NCBI RefSeq assembly: GCF_030527965.1
Contig: NZ_JAUMZU010000004.1
Coordinates: 57,646 to 121,645, forward strand
Reading direction: 5' to 3'
Length of the DNA stretch: 64,000 nucleotides
Source of the DNA: Neisseria sp.
GTDB lineage: Bacteria; Pseudomonadota; Gammaproteobacteria; Burkholderiales; Neisseriaceae
Below the pieces are notes generated by a model, which saw only the letters and a program-made list of their open reading frames with translations, searched no databases and was not told where the DNA came from. Made by a program: the position numbers and the translations under genes. Positions 7,968 through 17,296 of this stretch are shown here, one piece after another (the stretch's first letter is position 1; the number at the start of each line of letters is the position of its first letter).

Positions 7968-9002
7968 TTATTTATTCTCTATGGTTATGGGCTGGTAGGG
8001 TTCTATTTCCAAAAGGGTGTTTATCCAGTTGGTAAAGCTGTATTTTTTATATATTGCCGGTGGCAGTTCATGATAGGGTTTGTTAATGAAATCTTTTAAG
8101 GCTGCAAAATTTTTTTCATCCCAGATAAGAATGTTGTTCGGATGGTAAAAGTCATAGTCTGCCACGGATGGATTGGTTGTGATGAGTTTTTTACGATAAC
8201 CCAAGGCTTCAAAAGTTCTGAACGATAAGCCCGAATGCTCTCCGATAACAAAATCAACCAAAACCTTGCTCTGTTTGGCTCGTTTTAAGTTTTCGGAAAA
8301 ATCCATGATTTCATTGATAAATCGAATATTTTGGTTGGTATAGAATTGTCGGCCTTCATGCTCGCTGCCAAACCATAACATATTGAAGTCTAATTTCCAG
8401 CCTTGCTCTTGTGCGAAGTTGGCAAAGGCATTGATGGAATGGCTACGCGATATTTCATGCGAGCCTGTGAAATAACAATCCGATGTTTCGGGCATTTTTT
8501 CCGATAAATTGTGGGAAAAGTAAAAATTCGTTGTAAATAAAAGGTTTTCCCTGTTTTTCTGGTCTGCCTTATCGAAGGCATAAAATCGATCAAACAGCGC
8601 TATCCGGTTGTCGATATCGGCAAACCGCTGCATGCCGTCCCATTGGTAGGCCACTGTGGCGAAACGTGTTTTTTCTTTCACTTTTTCGATAAATTCGACA
8701 GGATAAATATCGGAGCGGATAAACAATGCGTAATCGAAATCGGGGTAGCCATCCAGCTGTCGGAATAAATTCGTTATCATCCATTGTTGAAATAAAGTTT
8801 GTTTGGCAGATTTATCGCCCAGTAGCCGTTTCCATTTAACACGCAGCCGCAGCCATAGATTGGGGTAAACATAATGCCGAGGCCGGGGATCATAGGCCGC
8901 ACTGTAAACGTTAAAGCCCAAGTAGCGTAAATTGTCTTCTACCAAGCGGTAGATACCGTTGGTTGTGGGCATCGCTAATAGGATGGTTGGTTTGGCAGTC
9001 AT
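7968..9002 (-). CDS. Glycosyltransferase-like protein, probably surface polysaccharide synthesis
   Basis: This 344-residue cytoplasmic protein has no signal peptide. It opens with a Rossmann-type strand (PTILLAMPTTNGIYRLVEDN). The C-terminal half has the donor-site layout of GT-B enzymes: VLVDFVIGEHSGLSFRTFEA, then LGYRKKLITTNPSV and a final FYHPNNILIW strand, as in CgeB-like and lipopolysaccharide glycosyltransferases. The acceptor and sugar cannot be read from sequence. A paired-DUS hairpin lies upstream, so it probably has its own transcript with the small broken gene behind it. Confidence 0.6.
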   Translation of the reverse strand: MTAKPTILLAMPTTNGIYRLVEDNLRYLGFNVYSAAYDPRPRHYVYPNLWLRLRVKWKRLLGDKSAKQTLFQQWMITNLFRQLDGYPDFDYALFIRSDIYPVEFIEKVKEKTRFATVAYQWDGMQRFADIDNRIALFDRFYAFDKADQKNRENLLFTTNFYFSHNLSEKMPETSDCYFTGSHEISRSHSINAFANFAQEQGWKLDFNMLWFGSEHEGRQFYTNQNIRFINEIMDFSENLKRAKQSKVLVDFVIGEHSGLSFRTFEALGYRKKLITTNPSVADYDFYHPNNILIWDEKNFAALKDFINKPYHELPPAIYKKYSFTNWINTLLEIEPYQPITIENK

Positions 9003-9070
9003 ATTGATCAGGTTTCAAAGGGCGAATCATTACAGTTTGCCGCATTATAAGCGATACGTTTAAGTTTATG

Positions 9071-9120
9071 ATGCCTGTCTGAAAGCCAATCGTCCGCCGA
9101 GGCGTTTTCAGACAGGCATT
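9071..9120. terminator. Paired-DUS hairpin between the glycosyltransferase gene and dinG
   Basis: ATGCCTGTCTGAAA and TTTTCAGACAGGCAT are inverted 22 bases apart. Both flanking genes point away from it, so it is more likely an uptake-sequence pair or transcript insulator than a terminator of a known gene. Confidence 0.5.
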
Positions 9121-9165
9121 CATGTTCGATGCTAAAATGCCGCCTTGTTTTGGAAGCCCGCCAAC

Positions 9166-11301
9166 ATGCTCACTGAATTAGAAAAAAACGCGATTAGAGA
9201 CCACTACCGCACCATTTCCGAGAATCTGCCGCAGTTTTCCCCGCGCGCAGCACAGCGCGAGATGATTGCGGCGGTGGCCAATGCGTTTTCGCGCAGTAAA
9301 GAGCGGGAAGAAGGCGGAGAACCGACCGAGCGAGCCGGCGAAAGTATTGTTGTTGTGGAAGGGCCTACCGGGGTGGGGAAATCGCTGGCTTATTTGCTGG
9401 CGGGCGGCATTATGGCGCAAACGCGGGGGAAGCGGCTGATTGTGTCGAGCGCTACGGTGGCGTTGCAAGAGCAGCTGGTTAACCGCGATTTGCCGTTTTT
9501 GCTGGAAAAAAGCGGGTTGGCGCTCAGTTTTGCGCTGGCTAAGGGCCGCGGGCGGTACCTTTGCCCTTACAAACTCTACCAGCTTACCCAAACCAACGCA
9601 CAAGCCAATTTATTGGGTTTTGAAAACACCCCGTCTGTTTTGTTTAACGACAAGCCGAGCAAAGAAGACATGGATACGCTGCGCGATATGGCCGACCGCT
9701 TTGCCGCGCGCAGCTTCAACGGCGACCGTGATACGTGGCCCGAGAAAATCGCCGATAAATTATGGTTTCAAATTACCAACGACCGTCACGGCTGCATCAA
9801 ATCGACTTGCCCCAACCGGCCTGAGTGCCCATTTTTCTTGGCGCGCGAAGCGCTGGAAACGGTGGATGTGGTGGTGGCCAATCACGACTTGCTGCTTTCC
9901 GATATCGCCATGGGCGGCGGGGTGATTCTGCCGGCGCCGGAGAATAGTTTTTATTGTATCGACGAAGCGCACCATTTGGCGAAAAAAGCCCTCAGCCGCT
10001 TTGCCGCCGAGCATTCCGTCAATCTGGCTATGTGGACGGTGGAAAAGCTGCCGGCCGCGGTTGGCAAAGTCGCCGCGCTGACCGACAAAACCGAGTTGGC
10101 CAATTTAACCGACGAAGCCGCTGTATCTTTGCAAGAAAGCCTGTCTGAATGGCTGTTTCATCTGGGCGGCGAACCGAAGCTGGATTTGAACGGAAAAGAA
10201 GGCAACCCCGTTTGGCTTTGGGAAGACGGCAAAATTCCTGCCGATCTGGCTCTGCTGGTTTCCAATACGGCCGCAGCCGCCCGCAGCCTGTTGAAAAACG
10301 TCTATCAATTGAGCGACGCTTTATCCTCCGCCCGCCGCGATAAAGACAAAGACAGTCTTTCAATCGACCGGTTGACCGGCGAAATGGGTTTGTTTATCGC
10401 CCGAATAGAACAGATTTCCGCTGTATGGGAGCTGATGTCGACCGAGCCGGAAGAGGGCGGCGAGCCGCTGGCCAAGTGGATAGAGCGTAAAATCGCCGAT
10501 AAAAATGATTATGTGTTCAACGCCAGCCCGATCAGTAGTGCCGGCCGCTTGGTTAACGGCTTATGGCGCCGCGCCGCAGGCGCAGTGTTGACTTCGGCCA
10601 CGTTGCGCTCGTTGGGTAATTTCGATTTGTTGTTGCGCCAAACCGGCTTGGTCTGGATGCCCGAAACAACCACGCTGGCGTTAGCTAGTCCGTTTAATTT
10701 TGCGGAACAAGGCGAATTGTATATTCCGCCGCTCGCCGCCAGCCCCAAAGAACCGGATGCCCACACCAATGCGGTTGTCGAGTGGTTGCCCAAATTGGTT
10801 TCCGCTTCGGAGGCCATCGGCACTCTGGTGTTGTTTACTTCGCGCCGCCAGATGAATGAAGTCGCGATGAGGTTGCCCGAAAGCCATCTGCCTTTTCTGC
10901 TTGTGCAAGGCGAGTTGCCGAAAGCCGTTTTATTGCAAAGACATTACGAAGCCATTGCCGCCGGCCGCCCCAGTATGATTTTCGGTTTGGATAGTTTTGC
11001 CGAAGGTTTGGATTTGCCGGGCGAAGCTTGCGTACAGGTAATTATTGTCAAACTGCCATTTTCCATGCCCGATAATCCGATTGAGAAAACACAAAGTCGC
11101 TGGATAGAACAGCGCGGCGGTATTCCTTTTATGGAGATGACGGTGCCCGAAGCCAGTATCAAGCTCGTGCAGGCGGTCGGCCGTTTGATTCGCACCGAGC
11201 AAGATTACGGCCGGGTTACCATTCTCGATACCCGCATCAAAACCCATTCTTACGGCAAACGCCTGCTTGCCTGTCTGCCGCCTTTCAAAAGAATCGGATA
11301 G
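9166..11301 (+). CDS. dinG: ATP-dependent DNA helicase DinG
   Basis: This 711-residue superfamily 2 helicase is the 5'-3' iron-sulphur type that resolves R-loops and D-loops. Walker A is GPTGVGKS at 66-73 and the DEAH box is at 266-269 (CIDEAHHLAKKA). Four cysteines fit the 4Fe-4S cluster: one in GRYLCPYKL and three in KSTCPNRPECPF and just before it. Motif VI lies in ASIKLVQAVGRLIRTEQDYG near the end. The ATG at 9166 is preferred over an in-frame TTG at 9145. An internal wad-type DUS sits at 10139. It stands alone, convergent with nothing. Confidence 0.93.
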   Translation: MLTELEKNAIRDHYRTISENLPQFSPRAAQREMIAAVANAFSRSKEREEGGEPTERAGESIVVVEGPTGVGKSLAYLLAGGIMAQTRGKRLIVSSATVALQEQLVNRDLPFLLEKSGLALSFALAKGRGRYLCPYKLYQLTQTNAQANLLGFENTPSVLFNDKPSKEDMDTLRDMADRFAARSFNGDRDTWPEKIADKLWFQITNDRHGCIKSTCPNRPECPFFLAREALETVDVVVANHDLLLSDIAMGGGVILPAPENSFYCIDEAHHLAKKALSRFAAEHSVNLAMWTVEKLPAAVGKVAALTDKTELANLTDEAAVSLQESLSEWLFHLGGEPKLDLNGKEGNPVWLWEDGKIPADLALLVSNTAAAARSLLKNVYQLSDALSSARRDKDKDSLSIDRLTGEMGLFIARIEQISAVWELMSTEPEEGGEPLAKWIERKIADKNDYVFNASPISSAGRLVNGLWRRAAGAVLTSATLRSLGNFDLLLRQTGLVWMPETTTLALASPFNFAEQGELYIPPLAASPKEPDAHTNAVVEWLPKLVSASEAIGTLVLFTSRRQMNEVAMRLPESHLPFLLVQGELPKAVLLQRHYEAIAAGRPSMIFGLDSFAEGLDLPGEACVQVIIVKLPFSMPDNPIEKTQSRWIEQRGGIPFMEMTVPEASIKLVQAVGRLIRTEQDYGRVTILDTRIKTHSYGKRLLACLPPFKRIG

Positions 11302-11620
11302 CACTGAATGCCTGTCTGAAAAATAAGGTTTCCAATATCTTTCCAGAGATTTTTTCAGTAATTATGAAGTTTCAAACATTTAGAAGATAAGTTTGTTGTA
11401 AATTTGAGCATAAAATTCTAAAAAATTCTTTTTGGCGTATAAAGTGCAGCTGTGGCGACACAAGCTGCTTATTTTTTACTCAGAAAAAAGCTTGAAGAAT
11501 GACGACATATGCTATGTACATTGAAAAAATTAAAAAAGTTAAATCGGATTAAACCAGATGTAATAAATAGTAGTGAAAAAAGTTGCTTGGAAAATAGGCA
11601 AATTATGCAGATGTGAATAT
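11302..11620. other. AT-rich leader region between dinG and the nuo operon
   Basis: Beyond a single wad-type DUS at 11308 just behind dinG, I see no gene in this AT-rich stretch. It leads into the Fur-box candidate and promoter of nuoA. Confidence 0.5.
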
Positions 11621-11639
11621 TTTAATGATAATCGTTATC
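11621..11639 (+). promoter_or_regulatory. Strong Fur-box candidate upstream of nuoA
   Basis: The 19-mer agrees with GATAATGATAATCATTATC at 16 positions. It lies about 134 bases before the nuoA start and roughly 90-100 bases before the likely transcription start, a position suited to activation rather than blocking. Fur-dependent activation of nuo has been reported for N. meningitidis. Confidence 0.7.
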
Positions 11640-11691
11640 AAGAACTAATTGAAATTATTAAATTTTTTCTCAGAAATCAGCATCGATTAAC

Positions 11692-11720
11692 TTTTAAACA
11701 GAGGCAAAGTTAGCTACAAT
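11692..11720 (+). promoter_or_regulatory. Probable nuo promoter
   Basis: TACAAT at 11715-11720 has a good -10 form; the -35 region (TTTTAA, 17 bases upstream) is weak, as expected for an activated promoter. Confidence 0.4.
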
Positions 11721-11772
11721 AACCTACATTTATTCTGTCTATAATGCGCTTAACAAAACAGGTATCTAAACC

Positions 11773-12141
11773 ATGTTAGCAAACTATTTTCCCGTTTTGA
11801 TCTTTATGATTGTTGGTTTGGCGGCGGGCATACTTTTTATTGTGCTGGGCAATGTGCTTGGCCCCAAACGCCATTATGCTGAGAAAGACGCGCCGTTTGA
11901 GTGCGGTTTCGAGGCGTTTGAGAATGCGCGGATGAAATTTGACGTGCGCTATTACTTGGTGGCGATTCTGTTTATTCTGTTTGATTTGGAAGTGGCTTTT
12001 ATGATTCCTTGGGCGGTGGTGTTTAAGGATTTGATGGCCGAAACCGGCGCTTATGCGTTTTGGTCGATGTTCGTGTTCATCGTGGTGCTGACGGTGGGTT
12101 TTGTTTATGAATGGAAAAAAGGTGCGCTGGAATGGGAATAG
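11773..12141 (+). CDS. nuoA: NADH-quinone oxidoreductase subunit A
   Basis: This 122-residue membrane subunit of respiratory complex I helps form the quinone-site region. It has three hydrophobic segments with the conserved loop [22 protein letters not shown] between the first two, then [16 protein letters not shown], the signature of NuoA/ND3. It is the first gene of the nuo cluster, and the nuoB ATG overlaps its last codons. Confidence 0.95.
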   Translation: MLANYFPVLIFMIVGLAAGILFIVLGNVLGPKRHYAEKDAPFECGFEAFENARMKFDVRYYLVAILFILFDLEVAFMIPWAVVFKDLMAETGAYAFWSMFVFIVVLTVGFVYEWKKGALEWE

Positions 12142-12611
12142 AAGGCGTTTTAAATAAAGGCTTCGTAACCGCCAGCGCGGATACGGTGTTGAACTATGTG
12201 CGTACCGGTTCGCTATGGCCGGTAACGTTCGGTTTGGCCTGCTGTGCGGTGGAAATGATGCATGCCGGTATGGCGCGCTACGACCTTGACCGTTTCGGCA
12301 TCATTTTCCGTCCCTCGCCGCGTCAGTCCGACCTGATGATTGTGGCGGGCACGTTGTGCAACAAAATGGCTCCGGCGCTGCGTCGCGTATACGACCAAAT
12401 GGCCGAGCCGCGCTGGGTGTTGTCTATGGGTTCCTGTGCCAACGGCGGCGGTTATTACCATTATTCCTATTCGGTGGTGCGCGGTTGCGACCGCATCGTG
12501 CCGGTTGATGTGTACGTTCCCGGCTGTCCGCCGACGGCCGAGGCATTGCTATATGGTTTAATCCAGCTGCAAGGCAAAATTAAGCGTACTTATACCATTG
12601 CCCGCAACTAG
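12132..12611 (+). CDS. nuoB: NADH-quinone oxidoreductase subunit B (N2 cluster)
   Basis: This 159-residue peripheral subunit holds the N2 4Fe-4S cluster that passes electrons to quinone. The tandem cysteines are in [13 protein letters not shown], with the other ligands in [10 protein letters not shown] and [15 protein letters not shown]. The ATG at 12132 ([10 protein letters not shown]) is chosen over an upstream ORF start because it matches the family N-terminus and overlaps the nuoA stop by a few bases, showing translational coupling. nuoC follows after nine bases. Confidence 0.95.
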   Translation: MGIEGVLNKGFVTASADTVLNYVRTGSLWPVTFGLACCAVEMMHAGMARYDLDRFGIIFRPSPRQSDLMIVAGTLCNKMAPALRRVYDQMAEPRWVLSMGSCANGGGYYHYSYSVVRGCDRIVPVDVYVPGCPPTAEALLYGLIQLQGKIKRTYTIARN

Positions 12612-12620
12612 GAGCACAAG

Positions 12621-13208
12621 ATGCACGTAAACGATTTGTATCCGGTTGTCCAAAATGTGTTGGGCGACAAAGCAAGTAAAGTCATTCTGGCTTTCGGCGA
12701 GATTACCGTCGAATGCCTGCCTGAAAACTATTTGGAAGTGATGACTACGCTGCGCGATCATGAGCAACTGCATTTCGAGTTGTTGGTGGATTTGTGCGGC
12801 GTTGATTACAGCGACTATAAAAACGAACCGTGGGAGGGCAAACGCTTTGCCGTGGTCAGCCAACTTTTGTCGGTAAAAAACAACCAGCGCATGCGCGTTC
12901 GCGTATGGGCGCAAGACGATGATTTTCCGGTGGTCGATTCGGTTGTGGAAATTTACAACAGTGCCGACTGGTATGAGCGCGAAGCCTTCGATTTATACGG
13001 CATTCTGTTTAACAACCATCCCGACTTGCGCCGCATCCTGACCGATTACGGTTTTGTCGGTCATCCGTTCCGAAAAGACTTCCCGATTTCCGGCTATGTG
13101 GAAATGCGTTATGACGAAGCCGAAAAACGCGTGGTTTATCAACCCGTAACCATCGAGCCGCGCGAGATTACGCCGCGCATCGTTCGCGAGGAGAACTACG
13201 GTGGCTAA
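12621..13208 (+). CDS. nuoC: NADH-quinone oxidoreductase subunit C
   Basis: This 195-residue protein is the 30-kDa peripheral-arm subunit. [12 protein letters not shown] and the signature [22 protein letters not shown], followed by [14 protein letters not shown], are diagnostic. It is a separate gene here, not fused to nuoD as in E. coli. Its stop overlaps the GTG of nuoD. Confidence 0.95.
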   Translation: MHVNDLYPVVQNVLGDKASKVILAFGEITVECLPENYLEVMTTLRDHEQLHFELLVDLCGVDYSDYKNEPWEGKRFAVVSQLLSVKNNQRMRVRVWAQDDDFPVVDSVVEIYNSADWYEREAFDLYGILFNNHPDLRRILTDYGFVGHPFRKDFPISGYVEMRYDEAEKRVVYQPVTIEPREITPRIVREENYGG

Positions 13209-14454
13209 ACTCAGAAACTATACGATTAACTTCGGCCCGCAGCACCCGGCGGCCCACGGCGTATTGCGCATGATTCTGGAGCTGGACGGCGAAACGATTG
13301 TTCGCGCTGACCCGCATATCGGTCTGTTGCACAGGGGTACCGAAAAGCTGGCTGAAACCCGTACCTATCTGCAAGCCCTGCCGTATATGGACAGGCTGGA
13401 TTATGTATCCATGATGGTCAACGAGCAGGCTTATTGTTTGGCGATTGAAAAACTGGTCGGCATAGAAGTGCCCATCCGTGCCAAATATATCCGTACCATG
13501 TTTTCCGAAGTTACCCGCATTCTGAATCATTTGATGGGTGTCGGTTCCCACGCTTTGGATATCGGTGCGATGACCGCCATTCTGTATGCTTTCCGCGACC
13601 GTGAAGAGCTGATGGATTTATACGAAGCTGTTTCCGGTGCCCGTATGCACGCGGCTTATTTCCGCCCGGGCGGCGTTTATCGCGATTTGCCTGATTTCAT
13701 GCCGAAATACGAAAGCAGCAAATTCCGCAATGCCAAAGTTTTGAAAAAGCTCAATGAAGCCCGCGAAGGCACCATGCTTGATTTCATTGATGCTTTCTGC
13801 GAGCGCTTTCCCGGCAACATCGATACCTTGGAAACCCTGCTTACCGACAACCGAATCTGGAAACAGCGTACCGTCGGCATCGGCGTGGTTTCGCCCGAGC
13901 GCGCCATGCAAAAAGGTTTTACCGGCGTAATGCTGCGCGGTTCCGGCGTGGAATGGGATATCCGCAAAAAAGCACCTTATGAAGTGTACGATTTGATGGA
14001 TTTCGATATTCCTGTCGGCGTGAACGGCGACTGCTACGACCGCTATTTGTGCCGCATCAACGAAATGCGCCAATCTGTGCGCATCATCAAGCAATGCTCC
14101 GCTTGGTTGCGTGAAAATCCGGGCCCCGTGATTGTAGAAAACCACAAAGTTGCTCCGCCCAAACGCACCGAAATGAAAATGGGCATGGAAGACTTAATCC
14201 ACCATTTCAAACTATTTACCGAAGGCATGCACGTGCCCGAAGGCGAAACCTACAGCGCAGTCGAGCATCCGAAAGGCGAGTTCGGCATCTACATGATTTC
14301 AGACGGCGCCAACAAACCCTACCGCCTGAAAATCCGCGCCCCCGGCTTTGCCCACTTGCAAGGCATGGATGAAATGGCACGCGGCCATATGCTGGCCGAC
14401 GTAGTGGCCATTATTGGTACACAAGACATCGTATTCGGAGAGGTAGACCGCTAA
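13201..14454 (+). CDS. nuoD: NADH-quinone oxidoreductase subunit D
   Basis: This 417-residue 49-kDa subunit forms the quinone pocket together with Nuo[16 protein letters not shown] and [14 protein letters not shown] near the N-terminus, and the C-terminal [21 protein letters not shown], are signatures of the family. It starts with GTG, eight bases inside the end of nuoC. The stop and the nuoE start share an A. Confidence 0.95.
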   Translation: MAKLRNYTINFGPQHPAAHGVLRMILELDGETIVRADPHIGLLHRGTEKLAETRTYLQALPYMDRLDYVSMMVNEQAYCLAIEKLVGIEVPIRAKYIRTMFSEVTRILNHLMGVGSHALDIGAMTAILYAFRDREELMDLYEAVSGARMHAAYFRPGGVYRDLPDFMPKYESSKFRNAKVLKKLNEAREGTMLDFIDAFCERFPGNIDTLETLLTDNRIWKQRTVGIGVVSPERAMQKGFTGVMLRGSGVEWDIRKKAPYEVYDLMDFDIPVGVNGDCYDRYLCRINEMRQSVRIIKQCSAWLRENPGPVIVENHKVAPPKRTEMKMGMEDLIHHFKLFTEGMHVPEGETYSAVEHPKGEFGIYMISDGANKPYRLKIRAPGFAHLQGMDEMARGHMLADVVAIIGTQDIVFGEVDR

Positions 14455-14927
14455 TGTTATCCGCTGAATCTTTACGACTGATTGACATCGAATTAGCCAA
14501 ATACCCGGCAGACCAGCGCCGTTCGGCCGTGATGGGCGCATTGCGCATCGCACAAACCGAAAAAGGCTATTTAAGCCCTGAAACCATTGAGTTTGTGGCC
14601 GACTACATCGGCATTGCGCCTGCTGCCGCTTATGAAGTAGCCACTTTCTACAATATGTACGATCTGCATCCGGTCGGCAAATACAAGCTGACCGTTTGTA
14701 CCAATCTGCCCTGCGCCCTACGCGGCGGTGTATCCGCCGGCGAATACCTGAAGCAGAAGCTTGGTATTGGTTACGGCGAAACCACTGCAGACGGCCTTTA
14801 TACCTTAGTGGAAGGCGAGTGTATGGGTGCCTGCGGCGATGCGCCTGTAATGCTGGTCAACAACCATAAGATGTGCAGTTTTATGACCGAAGAAGCGATT
14901 GAAGCGAAATTGGCGGAGTTGAGATAA
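14454..14927 (+). CDS. nuoE: NADH-quinone oxidoreductase subunit E
   Basis: This 157-residue 24-kDa subunit carries the N1a 2Fe-2S cluster. The four cysteine ligands appear in VCTNLPCALRGG and GECMGACGDAPVM. The N-terminal helical region YPADQRRSAVMGALRIAQTE is standard. The normal partner nuoF follows only after 280 bases that hold a gene remnant. Confidence 0.95.
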   Translation: MLSAESLRLIDIELAKYPADQRRSAVMGALRIAQTEKGYLSPETIEFVADYIGIAPAAAYEVATFYNMYDLHPVGKYKLTVCTNLPCALRGGVSAGEYLKQKLGIGYGETTADGLYTLVEGECMGACGDAPVMLVNNHKMCSFMTEEAIEAKLAELR

Positions 14928-14951
14928 ATATTTCGCAGCCTGAAATTCTAA

Positions 14952-15074
14952 CTAGGAAAAAGTGATTCGGCTGAAACTGGCGATATTTTCTTTGCTGGCA
15001 TCGGCGCTAAACATGTTGCCTACTTGCCAGGCGAAGCACAGATTTGGGTAATTGAAAAAGAAGGCAGCGTATAA
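14952..15074 (+). pseudogene. Remnant of an unidentified gene between nuoE and nuoF
   Basis: One frame reads about 40 sensible residues (ETGDIFFAGIGAKHVAYLPG and then QIWVIEKEGSV) to a TAA at 15072-15074, but a stop lies directly upstream and no start codon is in frame. It looks like the 3' end of a deleted gene. I do not recognise the family. A wad-type DUS follows at 15085. Confidence 0.4.
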
Positions 15075-15207
15075 ATTCGAGCCTGTCTGAAAACAGGCTG
15101 TTTCAGGTAGCCTGGCAATAAAAATAACACCAATGCAGGCCCGGCAAAGATAGCCGGAAAGAAAAAACTAAAACAGATTTAAAGAGTTAACCGAACAAGG
15201 CAAACAA

Positions 15208-16503
15208 ATGGCTATTTACCAATCAGGCGTCATTTTTGACCAAGTGGACACCCACCAGCCCGACTGCTGGACGCTCGCGGCCTATCAGGCGCGCGGCGGT
15301 TATACCGCGTTGCGCAAGATACTGAGCGAAAACATGTCGCAAGACGACGTGATTGCCGAAGTGAAAGCATCCGGTCTGCGTGGTCGTGGTGGTGCGGGCT
15401 TCCCGACCGGCTTGAAATGGAGCTTTATGCCTCGTTCTTTCCCGGGGGCAAAATACGTTGTCTGCAATACCGACGAAGGCGAGCCGGGTACGTTCAAAGA
15501 CCGCGACATCATCAATTTCAATCCGCATGCACTGATTGAAGGCATGATTATCGCAGGCTATGCCATGGGTGCGGAAGCCGGCTATAACTATATTCACGGC
15601 GAGATTTTTGAAGGCTACCAACGGTTTGAAGCTGCGCTGGCCGAAGCCCGCGAAGCAGGCTTTCTCGGTCAAAATATTATGGGCATGGGTTTTGATTTCG
15701 AACTGTTTGCTGCACACGGCTACGGCGCTTACATTTGCGGCGAAGAAACCGCATTGCTCGAATCGTTGGAAGGCAAAAAAGGCCAGCCGCGTTTCAAACC
15801 GCCTTTCCCGGCCTCGTTCGGCCTGTATGGCAAGCCCACTACCATCAACAATACCGAAACTTTTGCTTCCGTGCCGTTTATCATTCGTGACGGCGGTAAA
15901 ACCTTTGCCGATCAAGGCATTGAAAATGCAGGCGGCACCAAGCTGTTTTCCATTTCCGGTCATATTGAGCGCCCGGGCAACTATGAAGTGCCGCTCGGCA
16001 CGCCGTTTGCCGAATTGCTGGCGATGGCCGGCGGCATGAGAAACGGTAAAAAGCTTAAAGCCGTGATTCCCGGAGGATCTTCCGCACCTGTGTTGCCGGG
16101 CGAGATTATGATGGGATTGAACATGGATTACGATTCCATTGCCAAAGCCGGTTCGATGCTTGGTTCCGGCGCGGTAATTGTGATGGATGAAGACGTGTGC
16201 ATGGTGAAGGCATTGGAACGTTTGAGTTATTTCTATCATGAAGAATCCTGCGGCCAATGCACGCCTTGCCGTGAAGGTACCGGCTGGCTCTACCGCATCG
16301 TCCACCGTATTGCCACCGGCAAAGGCAAACCCGAGGATTTGGAACTGCTGGATAGCATAGGCAACAATATGGCCGGCCGCACCATCTGCGCACTTGCCGA
16401 TGCTGCCGTATTCCCCGTGCGCAGTTTTACCAAACATTTCCGTCATGAGTTTGAATACTATATCGAGCACGGCGGGCCGGAGAAAGTGCATCGGTGGTGT
16501 TGA
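15208..16503 (+). CDS. nuoF: NADH-quinone oxidoreductase subunit F (NADH and FMN site)
   Basis: This 431-residue flavoprotein subunit oxidises [20 protein letters not shown] is the NADH-binding glycine loop, [16 protein letters not shown] the FMN region, and [15 protein letters not shown] with a later Cys in GRTICALAD binds the N3 4Fe-4S cluster. Length is normal. Nonstandard sequence flanks it on both sides within the cluster. Confidence 0.96.
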   Translation: MAIYQSGVIFDQVDTHQPDCWTLAAYQARGGYTALRKILSENMSQDDVIAEVKASGLRGRGGAGFPTGLKWSFMPRSFPGAKYVVCNTDEGEPGTFKDRDIINFNPHALIEGMIIAGYAMGAEAGYNYIHGEIFEGYQRFEAALAEAREAGFLGQNIMGMGFDFELFAAHGYGAYICGEETALLESLEGKKGQPRFKPPFPASFGLYGKPTTINNTETFASVPFIIRDGGKTFADQGIENAGGTKLFSISGHIERPGNYEVPLGTPFAELLAMAGGMRNGKKLKAVIPGGSSAPVLPGEIMMGLNMDYDSIAKAGSMLGSGAVIVMDEDVCMVKALERLSYFYHEESCGQCTPCREGTGWLYRIVHRIATGKGKPEDLELLDSIGNNMAGRTICALADAAVFPVRSFTKHFRHEFEYYIEHGGPEKVHRWC

Positions 16504-16536
16504 GAGTTTTTGGAATTTCATTAAAAAGGTTTTTTA

Positions 16537-17106
16537 ATGGATTGGACAAGTTGGTTAGGTAATATTTCAGAAGTGTTTAATGTAATAGTTTCGAGTGTAG
16601 CGCTTTTTTTTGCCGTTATAGCTGGAAAAGAAGCTAAAAGGTTGCGTCAGGAAGATATTGAGAGTCAAAGAAGAACGCAAGCGTCAAAAATCTCAGCTTG
16701 GGTTGCAGATGTTAAAGAACCAAATAATGATAAAAAATGGCGTCATGTCGGAATAGTTGTGCAGAATTTATCAGAAGAACCTGTTTATGATTTATGTATA
16801 AGTGCCCAGTGTCAGGCTGATAAGAAAACAGCAGTACCACTAAAGTTAGATTTTTTGCCAGTAGGGATTTTTTATTGTCAGGCTAAGTCACCAGATAGCG
16901 GCTTTATAGATTTTGTTCCAATAACGGAGGGAAGTTCTTGTAAAAGTTCAGATGCATGGGGAGATGCAAAATTGTTAAGTGAATTAAATCCATCTCCAAA
17001 ACCAGTTACCTCGACTAGTCATCGTTCTGTCGGAGATATATCGTTTAGAGATGCAGAAGGAATTCACTGGAAGAGGAAGAAAAAAGGCTCCCTAGTAAAG
17101 TTGTAG
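16537..17106 (+). CDS. AT-rich orphan protein with N-terminal membrane anchor
   Basis: I do not recognise this 189-residue protein. A hydrophobic segment near residues 14-30 (FNVIVSSVALFFAVIAGKEA) is followed by a charged coiled-coil-like stretch (KRLRQEDIESQRRTQ) and a soluble domain of mixed character, ending in RKKKGSLVKL. Its base composition is clearly more AT-rich than the flanking nuo genes, suggesting recent acquisition. It lies 33 bases behind nuoF, and could be read from the nuo promoter. Confidence 0.65.
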   Translation: MDWTSWLGNISEVFNVIVSSVALFFAVIAGKEAKRLRQEDIESQRRTQASKISAWVADVKEPNNDKKWRHVGIVVQNLSEEPVYDLCISAQCQADKKTAVPLKLDFLPVGIFYCQAKSPDSGFIDFVPITEGSSCKSSDAWGDAKLLSELNPSPKPVTSTSHRSVGDISFRDAEGIHWKRKKKGSLVKL

Positions 17107-17296
17107 TGGGCGTAAGTAAATTTCCAAAGATATAAATGCAAGCGATTTTTAAGGAAGCAGTTTGAATGCTTTTTGCTTCAAAAAACTTAGGGAAGTTAAT
17201 TTAAAATATAAATTTTCAGTTTGAAGTATTTGGAAATTAATTTTTACCCTAAATAAAGTAAGTTTTATTTTTTAACTTATTGAATTGTATATTAAA

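Noticed and set aside
15223..16521. 432-residue minus-strand ORF opposite nuoF
   Set aside because: It mirrors nuoF codons exactly and shows no domain; typical antisense shadow in GC-rich codons.
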